DNA of 64,000 nucleotides from Pyropia yezoensis. Taxonomy: Eukaryota; Rhodophyta; Bangiophyceae; Bangiales; Bangiaceae. Of this stretch, positions 33,823 to 44,035 are shown piece by piece. The translations under genes were made by a program, and so were the position numbers. The DNA lies in the NCBI GenBank assembly GCA_009829735.1, contig CM020619.1:32312685-32376684 (forward strand), in the 5' to 3' direction. Position 1 is the first letter of the stretch. Every line of letters begins with the position of its first letter. The notes beneath the pieces were generated by a model, which saw only the letters and a program-made list of their open reading frames with translations, ran no database searches and had not been told where the DNA came from.

Positions 33823-34526
33823 CACACACCTAGTTGAGGGCAGTCGTACGGGTCGAAAGTACATGAAGAAAATCGCCCAAAGTTTCACCTGGGATTCAAG
33901 CGGGAGGGCACCTGCAGCGACCTGGAGCGCTGATCCGCCTCCCGGCATCTGAAACCCTTGACCGAGCACACCCGCCCTCCCCTCCGAGCCGACGTACTGT
34001 ACCGGCCCCGTTGGGCGCTCTGACGTCGGGCTTTCGCCGCTGTGGGACCGCCGCAGCCTCCTGACACTATCCCTGGCACACCTACCTGTCGGCTGTGCGG
34101 CGGTGATGGCAGACGGCGGCGAGATGCGCGGCGGAGGGCATATGAGGTAAGCGGCGGGGACAGCCATGAGGCAGCGTGAGGCAATCACCCTGACTGCTTG
34201 AGTATGACGCTGGTGTCACGGGGAGTGTGTGGCGATCCCGGCGAGGTACCTGTCCCATTCTTCTCTTGAGATTGTGCCCCGTACGGCATGAGAGACCGTA
34301 GTCGGACCCATCTGAGTTGGTTCTGTTCTCGGATTCTTCTCTGAGTTCTTTTTTTTTTCTTGTATGAGCCTGCAGTGCTTTGGATGGTCTGGCCAGCGCG
34401 GTAAAGGACATCCTTAACCTCTCTACGGGGAACCCGTTGACGTTTATGTGCACAGGGTGCCACAAGGCGTTCCTGTTCCCCACTACGGCAGCCGGGGACT
34501 ACCTGGCATCTCTGGCATCGAGGCAA
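33823..34526 (+). repeat. Left terminal inverted repeat
   Basis: About 704 bp, reverse complement of 38048-38744 with scattered differences and a length difference in a T tract near 34,355. It contains a copy of the transposase first exon (start near 34382 on the plus strand), which here stops soon after the repeat ends. Confidence 0.85.
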
Positions 34527-34633
34527 TAGGTGTGCGCAGCGATGCTGGAGCGGGCAGCGGCGAGCGGTTGCAGCCGGCTCGCGGACGCTGAAACAGCGGC
34601 GCGGGGGTGCCGCGGCGGGGGGGGGGGCTGGAC

Positions 34634-34660
34634 ACACCTAGTTAAAACCGCTCCAGAGCG
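34634..34660 (+). repeat. Internal copy of the transposon terminus motif
   Basis: CACACCTAGTTAAAACCGCT repeats the first ~12 bases of the element's own ends, 810 bp inside the left end. It is followed by the hairpin ACCGCTCCAGAGCGGT. It could be one end of a nested related element; I did not find the other. Confidence 0.4.
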
Positions 34661-35002
34661 GTCTTGCGGGCTTTCGTTCGCATCAGGCCATTTGATTGGA
34701 CAGGGGGCCTTCCAGTCAGTAAAGTCAGCCCTTACGCGAGGATTTGCAACACTGGCCTGCAGACAGGGGTACGCGGGCCTGTGAGGCCACCTTCTGGACT
34801 CGAACTTTTGAAAGAGCAGGCCAGTGGCGGGACAGGCCCAAGGCAGACCTTCAAATCAACTTGGCGGCGACGCGCTGCCCGCTGCCATCGACCCCCATCA
34901 TGCTCAGATATGTATGCGGGCGTACACAAGGGAGAGTTCAAACGATGCTATTACAGAAAGAGAAATGCAGCGATAGGGTCCCACTCCTCCTCTGCTAAAT
35001 TG

Positions 35003-35854
35003 TCGCTCTCCACCTCGGCTGCTGCAGCCAGTTGGGCCTCATCCTCCGCCAGCTTTTCCGCACGCAGCAGCCGATTTTTGTAGGCACGAATGGTGACGTC
35101 TGCGCCCGCCACCCGACCGCCTGCCCAGCCACGCATGTCCACCTGCTCCTTGGTGTGGGCGGCCGTGGCGTCCATAATCTGGTTTGTTGACACGCAGCCG
35201 GCCGTCTCCTGGCTTGCGTGCCAGGCGCCACCCGGGGGAGGCCGCGGCCCGTCGCTCTGCGTTGTACAGCCCTTGCGCAGCCGACTGCTGACGCTCCAAG
35301 GCGGCACGTCGCACCAGCTGTAGACACACTGCTTCAAACGACGCTGTGGTGCACTGTGCACGGGCCTGGTTGAAAAACCCGTGCCACGCCTCCAACGCCT
35401 GCTGGGCGTAGGACCCGAGGGAGCCAAATCGGAGCAAAAAGTCCGGTGCTTGGTGAGCCAGGGCGTGCAGTTTGGGCGACACGATGAGCCAGGGGAAGGC
35501 CACCAGCAGCTGGGCAACGAAACGTTGAGACCTCAGCTTGAAGTCCCGTGCAGCCGCCACTGGTACGTCTTGGGCCCGATTGAAAACACCAACGATTTGA
35601 GCCCACTCGGCCCAGGCCGTGCGCAAAGCACCCAGCCGGGAGGCACACAGATGACCGGCCAGCGCTTCGCAATTCCGGTCGCCCCGGCCGGCAATACGAT
35701 GACAGCTGCGACCCCCCAATCCACCACCGTGATACTGCACAGGCCGCACGCCGGTGTTGTAGCAAAAACCACTTACACACACGGCACCCAAGTTCGGGCG
35801 GTGTACAAGGGCTGCCTCCCGTGTCGGGGGAACCGGAAGAAGTGCAAGTCGCAC
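35003..35854 (-). CDS. Transposase C-terminal part of the long-TIR transposon
   Basis: Minus-strand frame with a strongly conserved-looking block, WLIVSPKLHALAHQAPDFLL followed by GSLGSYAQQALEAWHGFFNQ. The pattern P-K-L-H ... E-x2-H-x2-F/N at the end of a transposase is that of the last catalytic Glu region of RNase H-fold DDE enzymes of the hAT/CACTA/Transib type (family knowledge; residue assignment is inference). Upstream in the frame a hydrophobic helix-rich stretch precedes it. The downstream tail contains MDATAAHTKEQVDMRGWAGG in an overlapping frame, so the true 3' end and any intron are unsure. Confidence 0.5.
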
Positions 35855-36466
35855 ACACTCTGTCCCTGTTGTGGGGCAAACCCCTCACTGACAAACAAGA
35901 GGATGGTGTGTGGTCCAACAGTTTCTTGGTCGGGACGGGGACGCAGGGCCAAGCCCCGCTGTCCCTCCCCTTATCCCCCCAGGGTCCCCTCAGAATCTCG
36001 CCACTCAGAATCTCCCACCCCAGCACCTGCCCACCGGGCCACACGAAAATTCAAGGCGATAAATGCAGAGAACCCTCAAATCCAAGTTGGATTTACTACT
36101 AAGCTAACTATCCCAAACTTAGGGAATACGGACCCAAATGCAGGGGGAGGAACGGATCAGGCTAGTGGCCTGCCGCCCCTTGCATGGCACGTGTTGCCTC
36201 CCTACCTGGGGGTCAATAATGCCACAGGTGTCGTCCAGCAGGGCGAGGCCGACAGCCCCCGTTGCTGCCACGGCGGCCTCTCGGTCGGATTCCAGCAGGG
36301 TGGCCTCGATGGGGACGCGCAGGATGATGGAGGTGCTTCCCAGCGTCAGATGGAGGGGGGTTGGCACAATCTGGCTAGGCCACACGTCCAACAGCGGATA
36401 CCGCTCTATTGATAGAAGACGGGCCGGCTGCAGCGCCAGGGGGAGGTCCTCATTGGGCTGTGCAGC

Positions 36467-37528
36467 TTACGCCTCCATCATCGCCTGCAGGCGGGAACCA
36501 GTGCGGAGGGAAGTCGGGTTTACAGCCACCTCTTGCATGCTCCCATAGGCTGCCACCAATGCCTCGTTCGCCTTGCACGGGCGCCCAACCACCAGGCACG
36601 ACACACCGGGCAGCCGCGCTGACGCTTCCTTGTGGCCCAAAACGTTGCTAACAAAGTCGAGGTCTCCATTGAGGAACAGGCGCACAGCGCGCAAAGAGTA
36701 GTTGACAGTGACGCCAGCCTGCAACAGGTCCCTGATGTCCGCCATCCACGGTCCAATCATAGCGTGGAGGTCTGCATTGTCGTCCGTGGTGCATGGTAGG
36801 GTGGACTTCAAAATCGAATTCGACCTTGACATCGGGTGCACCTGATTGGGCGTAGTCATGACGAGCTTGGCCGTCGACATCCCCCTCCCGCCCTTGTCCA
36901 GCCCCAGGCACAGGTGTACGTCTGCCACACTGTCAGCGTGAAGCTGGTAGGGCACCCCCGGGATGGGATAATAAACAGCCGTGTGCGGAGTGGCCTCGCC
37001 GTTGGAGCCTCGAACGAGGCCCTCGCGAAACAGCCCCGCCGTGACCAGCTCCGCGAATAGGCACTCAATAGCGTCGCGCAAGCCCACCAGGTGCGCCCGC
37101 CGCGCGTCTGTGCGCACTTGGCGTCCGGGCTCCTGCGCGAAGGCGCGCAATTCGCCACGCATCACCTCACGAGAGGCCAGTCCGCTTGCCTGGTCCCCCA
37201 ACGCTTTGCGGAGTGCGCTCCACTTGACACCGCTAAATTTTTTCGTGGTGAGGAAGAGTGCCTGCTGCCGTGCAGACAGGCGGTGGGCGTGGGAGGACGG
37301 CACGACGGACACCCCCTCCTCTGAACGGGCCGCCGCGAGCACGCGGGCGACAGACAGACGATAGGTGCTGGGCTCCCCGCCAGCCACGGCAGCCGCAAAT
37401 CTCGCCACTGCGCGCGTCCTCCGCCGCAGCTGCTGCGGCCCAACGGCCTCTTTGCGCGACGACGGGACCAGCTCATCGCGGCGGTTGACACCGTTCAAGA
37501 ATGAAAAAGAAAGCTGAACAGGACGCAC
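36467..37528 (-). CDS. Transposase central part of the long-TIR transposon
   Basis: 353-codon open frame. A basic N-terminal third leads to the block YYPIPGVPYQLHADSVADVH, then LCLGLDKGGRGMSTAKLVMT with a candidate first catalytic Asp (GLDKGG). RAVRLFLNGDLDFVSNVLGH follows, with a candidate second Asp, then KEASARLPGVSCLV. A second Asp followed by a Cys-bearing insertion is typical of the hAT/CACTA/Transib/RAG1 branch. Proteins with a similar D-K-G-G ... G-D-x2-F ... L-G-H pattern exist in animals, to my recollection, but I cannot name the family. It precedes the 35,003-35,854 part on the same strand. Confidence 0.6.
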   Translation of the reverse strand: MRPVQLSFSFLNGVNRRDELVPSSRKEAVGPQQLRRRTRAVARFAAAVAGGEPSTYRLSVARVLAAARSEEGVSVVPSSHAHRLSARQQALFLTTKKFSGVKWSALRKALGDQASGLASREVMRGELRAFAQEPGRQVRTDARRAHLVGLRDAIECLFAELVTAGLFREGLVRGSNGEATPHTAVYYPIPGVPYQLHADSVADVHLCLGLDKGGRGMSTAKLVMTTPNQVHPMSRSNSILKSTLPCTTDDNADLHAMIGPWMADIRDLLQAGVTVNYSLRAVRLFLNGDLDFVSNVLGHKEASARLPGVSCLVVGRPCKANEALVAAYGSMQEVAVNPTSLRTGSRLQAMMEA

Positions 37529-38187
37529 GGCGCGGAGGTGCTTATTATGAGAGCCTCAAACTTGACGAGCTCCGATGGGCTCAACGCATCGTACCGCTCC
37601 CACAGCTGCTCGATACGTTGTACGGGGGTGCACCAATCGTCATTGGGAACCACGCAAACGCCCCCGGCTCGCACCAGTTCCGACGCGCCGGACACGCCCG
37701 CCTGCCGCCTCCGTCTGTCAGCAGCCGACCTGCACGCATTGCAAACCTTGCGATGCTTGCTCAGAACGGCAGCCTACTCAACAGCGGCCACGTCCGCGGG
37801 CCAGAGCCACAGCAGCGCGACAGGTGACGACGTGTACGTGACGCGTGCTGCGCTGCCCTCTCTGTGCAGGCGGGAGGTGCAAGCAGCTGCCACCGCTGGG
37901 GGTGGTTTGGCCAGCCCCACAGCGTGCGCATCACAACGGTGGCAAAGACCCGTCATCACACCCGACGGGTGCCGACCGCCGCTGCGCTTACAGTTCCCTC
38001 TGTGCAGGGTAGCCGCCGTCACGTGCGACACCTGCTCCGCGGGCCTCGATGCCAGAGATGCCAGGTAGTCCTCGGCTGCCCTCGTGGGGAACAGGAACGC
38101 CTGGTGGCACTCTGTGCACATAAACGTCAACGGGTTCCCCGTAGGGAGGTTAAGGATGTCCTTTACCGCGCTAGCCAGACCATCCAA
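37495..38187 (-). CDS. Transposase 5' exons with zinc-binding region (long-TIR transposon)
   Basis: Minus-strand 5' part of the gene. The first exon lies within the right TIR and starts MDGLASAVKDILNLPTGNPL. It holds CTECHQAF and ends near LASLASRPAEQ at a GTGTCG donor candidate (~38,036). A second coding block (about 37,770-37,515) reads SKHRKVCNACRSAADRRRRQ and then SELVRAGGVCVVPNDDWCTP, ending in FEALIIS. Together CxxCH...H...CxxC looks like a zinc-binding N-terminal domain. Exon limits are tentative: GT/AG sites were picked by eye, and frames between the blocks are not continuous. Confidence 0.45.
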
Positions 38188-38744
38188 AGCACTGCAGGCT
38201 CATACAAGAAAAAAAAAAGAACTCAGAGAAGAATCCGAGAACAGAACCAACTCAGATGGGTCCGACTACGGTCTCTCATGCCGTACGGGGCACAATCTCA
38301 AGAGAAGTATGGGACAGGTACCTCGCCGGGATCGCCACACACTCCCCGTGACACCAGCGTCATACTCAAGCAGTCAGGGCGATTGCCTCACGCTGCCTCA
38401 TGGCTGTCCCCGCCGCTTACCTCATATGCCCTCCGCCGCGCATCTCGCCGCCGTCTGCCATCGCCGCCGCACAGCCGACAGGTAGGTGTGCCAGGGATAG
38501 TGTCAGGAGGCTGCGGCGGTCCCACAGCGGCGAAAGCCCGACGTCAGAGCGCCCAACGGGGCCGGTACAGTACGTCGGCTCGGAGGGGAGGGCGGGTGTG
38601 CTCGGTCAAAGGTTTCAGATGCCGGGAGGCGGATCAGCGCTCCAGGTCGCTGCAGGTGCCCTCCCGCTTGAATCCCAGGTGAACCTTTGGGCGATTTTCT
38701 TCATGTACTTTCGACCCGTACGACCGCCGTTAATTAGGTGTGTG
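38048..38744 (-). repeat. Right terminal inverted repeat
   Basis: About 697 bp, partner of 33823-34526. It includes the promoter-side first exon of the transposase, so the element's 5' end is on the right. Confidence 0.85.
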
Positions 38745-39559
38745 GAGCGGTGCACAACCGCGTCACCACATGTGATGCGGGCTGAGCGTGTCACATGGCG
38801 CACAGCGGTCGTCAGCGCATGTGACGTGAGCTAGCTAGCTGTCCGTAGTAGAGTTGCCTAACGGTACTCGTACACCGCCGAAGCGCATTTATCACGGGGT
38901 GAGCGCGTTTCATTCCGAGCGTTCGGTACCCCCATTCAATGCTATGCCCGGGGGGAGTTGTTGTTGATTCAATTTCAAGTACATGGCCCTGACGGGGTGT
39001 TGGGGACCCCTCACAAGCGAATTTGACTTTCCGATTTTACAGAAGACATGTAAAGGCCCCTTCTCACGAGATACCACACGCAGTGCGATAACAGTCGTGC
39101 CGCACGATACGATGAAAGTTGTCATTCTACGTCTCGATTGATTTGTTGCGCGTAACGAAGGAACCCTGATAATATTGAAGAGCACGGAGTCGAGATAAAC
39201 GCGGTGAAAATCTGATCCAGTATTTGTGGGAAGGGCAATACTTTCCATGGATGCATCCGCAGATTGAAAATAATATGACATTATCTAGATATCTGCGTAT
39301 GTGGATACATTAGATAACCATGTTCAACTACATTTGAAATATTGCGAGGACCATCGTGCAGGACTTCTTTTTCAATTCATCTGAGTCGAGAACAGCCATC
39401 GAGCAAAAGCCTTTGGAATCTATTCGGAGCCGTGTCTCCACTCCAAGTCTTCTGTCGCGCCGTCGTTGGGGGTGCCCGCTTCCTGCGACGTGTCGCTTCT
39501 CGCCGTCGTTGGAGCCCCACCCCCGGGGGTGCCCGCTTCCTGCAACGTGTTGGCGGTCG
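38745..39559. other. Intergenic, AT-richer
   Basis: No gene seen. CATGTGA motifs recur at 38,765-38,830, followed by an AGCTAGCTAGCT run. The stretch 38,900-39,370 is markedly AT-richer than its surroundings. A short minus-strand ORF of 123 codons (38910-39281) crosses it, without recognisable domain. Confidence 0.4.
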
Positions 39560-40705
39560 TCACGCTTGCAGCTCTTGCCACGCCCGGCCCACCGTAGATG
39601 TTTCGTAGATGGCGGCGCAGCCGACCGTGCCGTTGGCCGCGCACCTACCAATGGCCACGAGGGTGCCCCCCCTGGGACCCCCAAACGCCACGTTGCTCGG
39701 CCCCCTAAGCGTCGGGAAGCGGATGACGCGGGTGAGGGCGCCCGCAGGGGACAGCACCTCCACCGCCCCCGCCCCGTTGCGCGTCACGTACAGGTCCCCC
39801 CGCACGTCCACGCGCATGCCGTCGGCGTCCACCGCCGCAGCGCTGCCCGTCCACTCGTTAAAGAGGTCGGGCAGCGCCCGGCGGAGCGCCCCCGTGGCGC
39901 CATCGACGGCAAAGCGAAAGATGCGGTTGGCGGTGACGGTGCCGCCCACGTTCGTCGCGGCCGTCAGGTAGAGCGCCGACCCATCGGGGGACACCTCGAT
40001 GCCATTGGTGCGGTGGATGCCCGCGGCCGCCAGCAGCGCCGGCGGGTAGCGCGTGGCCTTCCCGTCCCGGCACGTCCACAGCTCCCCAGAAGCGCCCGCG
40101 GTGGTGTCGGCCGTGTAGCGCTGGCCCGACAGGTAGGCAGTGGGCGCAGCCCAGCCGGCACGACCGCCGTCCGCGCGCCGTGGGGGGGACACGGCCACGT
40201 CGTTGGGCTGCAACATCTCCACGTCGGCACACGCGACCGCCACGGCGGTGCCATTGACGCGGAGGAGCCGTCCGTTGGCCGCGTCTGTGAGCAGCAAGCC
40301 GCCGTCGGGGAGGAAGCGGCCGCCCGCGACGAGCGGGGGAGTTGGCGCATCCCCCTGGGTGATCACCACCAGCGACGCCCGCGCCGGGTCCCACACGCGC
40401 CCCGTGCCGCGGTCGCCCTGCAAGACGAGGCCCACGGCGGATGACGGAGGGGCACCGCCGCCGCGGTAGTCGGCGGCGTATATGTCACCGGCGGCGTTGA
40501 CGGCGGCGCCCTCAATGGCGGCTCCAAAGGCGCCGGCCGGCAGATCCAGTGGCACGGCGGTCACCTCTGGGATCACTGCGGGAGACGGCGTCACCGCAGG
40601 AAGCGGGGTTGCAACCGGCCCCGTGCACGCCGCGGAGCAGCGGCCTGCTACAGACGCCAGAGCAAGCAGCAACAGCACGGCCACACGAGGCGCGCCCGTG
40701 TCCAT
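39560..40705 (-). CDS. Secreted SMP-30/gluconolactonase-like six-bladed propeller
   Basis: 381-residue intronless ORF. An N-terminal signal peptide (MDTGAPRVAVLLLLALASVA, cleavage likely after CSA at 23-25) is followed by a Pro/Thr linker and a propeller. The metal and substrate ligands of the SMP-30 family can be matched by eye: Glu65 (AIEGAAV), Asn168 (QPNDVAVS), Asn234 (TNGIEVSPDG) and Asp295 (DADGMRVDVRGDLYVT). The family contains divalent-metal lactonases acting on sugar lactones and related esters. The substrate here is not predictable. Glycine/Val-rich blades such as DGSALYLTAA and PSNVAFGGPRGGTLV follow the usual repeat. Secretion suggests an extracellular or vacuolar role. It is transcribed away from the TFIIA gene across a 2.2-kb gap. 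Confidence 0.8.
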   Translation of the reverse strand: MDTGAPRVAVLLLLALASVAGRCSAACTGPVATPLPAVTPSPAVIPEVTAVPLDLPAGAFGAAIEGAAVNAAGDIYAADYRGGGAPPSSAVGLVLQGDRGTGRVWDPARASLVVITQGDAPTPPLVAGGRFLPDGGLLLTDAANGRLLRVNGTAVAVACADVEMLQPNDVAVSPPRRADGGRAGWAAPTAYLSGQRYTADTTAGASGELWTCRDGKATRYPPALLAAAGIHRTNGIEVSPDGSALYLTAATNVGGTVTANRIFRFAVDGATGALRRALPDLFNEWTGSAAAVDADGMRVDVRGDLYVTRNGAGAVEVLSPAGALTRVIRFPTLRGPSNVAFGGPRGGTLVAIGRCAANGTVGCAAIYETSTVGRAWQELQA

Positions 40706-42906
40706 GATGGCTTAGTGGGGAGGGAAGGGGGGGGTACTTGGTCGAGAGGGCTGACTGCTTCAATATCCAGACGTGTGCCGGAACGGGGTGGAGGGAGCGA
40801 CCGACCGGGACGGCACGGGAGCAAAGTGGGAATGGCGTGCTGTGGCAGGGCGGGTGGACGCGGGGTGGTCGGTCGATCAGGCAGGTTGCCACCCCCACCT
40901 ATGGCAGCACCAGGGGGCAAGTCGAGATGAAGGCGGACACCCGAGGAGGGCAAGACAAGAGAGGTACAATAGCAACCGCCGCAATCCTGCATGTATGCCG
41001 CGTACAGTACATTGTGGCTGGCCCTTTCCCTCTTGAGGAGCCCGTACAGCCATACCTACAGTACCTACGACGTATGTCGTACTGTACTCGGCACGGCCTG
41101 TCATCAGCCCTATCATTGGGCAATGACTGCACCTGGTCCACAGGCATCAGTCTTACGTCTCTCCTGTCCGTCTCTGGTAGTGCAAAGTGCCCAGCCCAGC
41201 GGCGTACGTATTCTATCCACGGTCCTGGCCCTGACACCAGCCTCGCCTGGTGCGGTGCCGGTGCTATGTTTAGATTGTGATGCTGACGGAGCAATAGTCG
41301 CCACGCCGTTGGTCAGGATGGTACTCGGGCACCCCGGTGCAATCCTGACCCGAACTTCAGCACGCGACAGAGCCACACACGAAAATGGTAAGATTTGCAC
41401 AGAAAATATTCACGCGAGATTCTTGAGGAGAATAAGATGATTGACTGTGCCTGCCCGTTTCCCAGGACCCAGGCGATGTTCTGTCTGCACCGCGTTCGCC
41501 TCGAGGCCCACGTGCATACTCGACCATCTCCCCACCCCCCCGTACGAAGGCCCCGCACCCCTTCCCGCGCGCGCGCAGCGCGGGCAGATTAGGGGCGTAA
41601 TGAGAGGACCATTGCAGGGCTGGCGCCGGCGGCATGAAAGCAGGGACGGGGACGGTGGATGCCTCCCGTCCGCTGCGACCTCAACGGCGGCTGCCGCGTG
41701 AGCGGCGGCGGCGTCGGCGACCTTCTCCCCCCCCGTGGCCCCCCCCATCTGTCTGCGAGAGGTGTGAGGTCGGGGGCTACGACCGGCGGCGGCAACTGTC
41801 ACCCTCTCCTCGCCCGTTTGTTGATGTCGGCGGCGGCGGCGGAGGTGGCGGCAACGACGGCGCCGATGATCGCGATGGCGGCGACGCCCCCCTCCTCGGC
41901 CCCCCCTCCCTACCTGGCACTCATTCCTGTGGCGCACGGAGCGCCTGCACCATGGTCGGTGGAGGCGTCGTCCGCTGCGGTGGCCGCCTCGGCCGTTGTG
42001 ACCATGGCTGTGGCGGGCGCGGTTCGTCGATTGACCGCGGCGGCAGCGACAAGCATGATGCGGTCGTGTGGCTGTGCGGGCGGCCTTCGAGACTCAGGTT
42101 GCCACCTTTCTTGCGGAGGTGACGCTCCTGAACGCCATCGCAGCATTTTCGTTCCGCTGATGTGATGCCGCCGTTGCGATTGACCGCGGCTGCTCGGGGG
42201 GAGTGGGGGACGCTGACGGCCACGCTGACGGCCACGCTGACGACGGCCTCGATAATGACCTGCAGAAGACGGCCACGATGACGGCGGCCACGCTGACGGC
42301 GGCTACAATTACGGTCACGATGACGGTCACGATGACGGCTACGCTGACGGCCATGCTGACTTTCTTTTCGCACGCTCTCATGTTTGGAAAAGTGAAATGT
42401 AGTTGTGAGAAGAAATATAGTTGGCCTCAAAGAGTGCGTGAGGGTACTGGGCTCCCGCTCGGCGCTGTCCCCCCACCGCACGACCGCGACCGCGTGCAGA
42501 GGGGCGACACGGCATGCGTTCGTGTTCGTGTGCTCCCCGCTCAGCGACAACCCCTTCATCCGTGCCGCTTCCGTCCCCGTCTCGTCGTTCCTGGTCCTAC
42601 TGACGGTGTGTGCACCCCGCCTCACCCCCCATGCGGCTGGCCACCCCGCCGCCGGTCGGGTGTTGAGCGGCCGCGCGCTGGTGCTGGCCACGGGGGCGCG
42701 CGCGCCACCTGCCGCCCGCCTTGCCCGGCACAGTTGCCCCCGTTGTACGCCGCCCACCCCTGCCCTCTAGTGCCGGCTACGGTTGTGCACGCCCTGCCTG
42801 TCGACCGCTTTCGCCGGCTGGGTTGGTCCGTGCTCTTCGCTTTCAAAGGCCCCAGCCCTTTGGCGGCCTTCCTTCTCCCTCCCCCCTCACCTTTCAGCCT
42901 GTCACC
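40706..42906. other. Intergenic between the SMP-30-like and TFIIA genes
   Basis: 2.2 kb between divergent starts. ORFs of 120-280 codons overlap on both strands from 41,400 to 42,770, but all are low complexity (Ala/Arg/Pro) without domains. GTAC-rich sequence lies at 41,000-41,100. A 12-bp minisatellite at 42,205-42,365 is listed separately. A CT-rich tract lies directly upstream of the TFIIA start. Confidence 0.4.
42205..42365. repeat. 12-bp minisatellite ACGGCCACGCTG
   Basis: About 13 degenerate copies of ACGGYCACGMTG (e.g. GACGGCCACGCTGACGGCC, ACGGTCACGATGACGGTC). Coding frames through it give TxTMTVTMT-type repeats and are not taken as genes. Confidence 0.8.
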
Positions 42907-44035
42907 ATGTCCTTCTTTCAGCACTACCGCTTCTCGCAGGTTGGCCTAGCCCTGCAGGAAATCATTGATGAGATGATTGAGGCCGAGACGATGGATGAGG
43001 ACACCCAAAACATGCTGCTTCTGCAGTTTGACAAGGTGCGTGCGTGCGGCCGCGAGAGGAGCGGGGAGGGCGGGTGGAATGAGGGGGGGGCTTGCTGGGT
43101 GGGTGCACCACGGTCGCCGTACTCTTTTTCAGTTTGGGGTGGATGGGCGGTGTCCTGCTGCTGGGGGGGTGGGCGGGGGGCGCAAGTCACCAAGGGTAAC
43201 GGGTTGAACGAGGCGGGCGGTACACGAGGCCGTCGGCCCCCATGTGTGTTCTTTCTTTGCGCGCCCCGCCTGATGCGGTCGCTGCGGTGTCGTTTGTCTC
43301 TGCTGTTGGGTGCTGGTGGGGGCCGTCCCGGTGGACTCACCGACGGGCCCATGGCTTTGCGCGAGTGGTTGTGCTTAGGACTGACATGCCCCTCTGGTCC
43401 TCGTGCTCGCCTCTTTCCGTATCCCCGGTTGCGGTAATGCGGTGTGTTGTGGCCTCGGCGGGGGGACACCACTTGCATAGGCCATCTCATCGGCGTTGAG
43501 CACATGGGTGAAGACCAAGGCCACTCTGCGCGTGCGTTTCGCCTCTTCCTCTCGTTCGGTCTGGGTCATTCGCTTGCTCCCCTTGATGGTGTGGAGTGCT
43601 GGCAGTGGACCACTGTGGGGTTATCACTCCTGGGTGTGTTGTGCTATCGGTAACTCGCTTGGCTCTCTGTCTTTGGTCAGCCTCATTTGGTTGTCGTCGT
43701 TGAATGGCATGCTTACCTCTTTGACTCCAACGGTGTCCTACGTGAGCTGTGATGGTCCTCGGCGGTACTGGTTGGCGCACCCCAATCTCCTTCATTCACT
43801 TTGCTGGGTGCGCCATGCTCTCGTTCCCATTACTTCGGGGTGCTCTCGTTTCCGCAACCGACAGGGGGACTTGGACCACTACCGCAACGTGGAGAACATT
43901 TGGACATTTTACCTGAAGAACGCGGTGATCAAGCTGGAGAATGTGGAGCACCGCGTCGACGACCGGCTCCGCATCATTGCATGCGACGGGCGGACGCCAT
44001 CGACCGGCGCAGGGGCGAAAAAGGCGAAGAAGTGA
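42907..44035 (+). CDS. TOA2: Transcription initiation factor IIA gamma (small) subunit
   Basis: Three exons: 42907-43035, 43481-43531 and 43865-44035, giving 116 residues (human TFIIA gamma has 109). Exon 1 encodes MSFFQHYRFSQVGLALQEII through LLLQFDK, the N-terminal four-helix-bundle half. The 51-bp exon 2 encodes AISSALSTWVKTKATLR, which matches the AINAAL...V..K linker helix of other TFIIA gammas. Exon 3 gives GDLDHYRNVENIWTFYLKNA and LRIIACDGRTPSTG, the beta-barrel half, then a Lys-rich tail. Both donors read GTGCGT; acceptors are GCATAG and CGACAG; all junctions are phase 0. TFIIA gamma pairs with TFIIA alpha/beta and stabilises TBP on the TATA box in the nucleus. The symbol follows yeast usage. 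Confidence 0.93.
43036..43480 (+). other. TFIIA gamma intron 1
   Basis: 445 bp, GTGCGT to GCATAG. Chosen because the following 51 bases restore the conserved AISSAL...VKTK helix in frame. Confidence 0.85.
43532..43864 (+). other. TFIIA gamma intron 2
   Basis: 333 bp, GTGCGT to CGACAG. The length is divisible by three, but the intron is excluded because its translation has no counterpart in the family and the GDLDHYR block follows directly. Confidence 0.85.

Larger units (their letters stand above)
33823..38744 (-). mobile_element. DNA transposon with ~700-bp terminal inverted repeats
   Basis: Ends are CACACACCTAGTTGAGGGC on the left and, read inward from the right, CACACACCTAATTAACGGC. The inverted repeats run to about 34526 and 38048 with high identity. 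Between them a minus-strand gene shows zinc-binding and DDE-transposase-like segments. No clear target duplication flanks the ends: the left flank is ...GTCTCCCG and the right GAGCGGTG.... The boundary may be off by a few bases, or the element may have landed in the minisatellite with later change. I cannot name the superfamily. Confidence 0.8.

Noticed and set aside
30609-33952. Several ORFs of 230-350 codons in overlapping frames
   Set aside because: All arise from the stop-free GCCAGCAGCCGC minisatellite. Products overlap in different frames and have no domain.
33815-38752. Target-site duplication for the long-TIR transposon
   Set aside because: Flanks GTCTCCCG and GAGCGGTG share no convincing direct repeat, so none is claimed.
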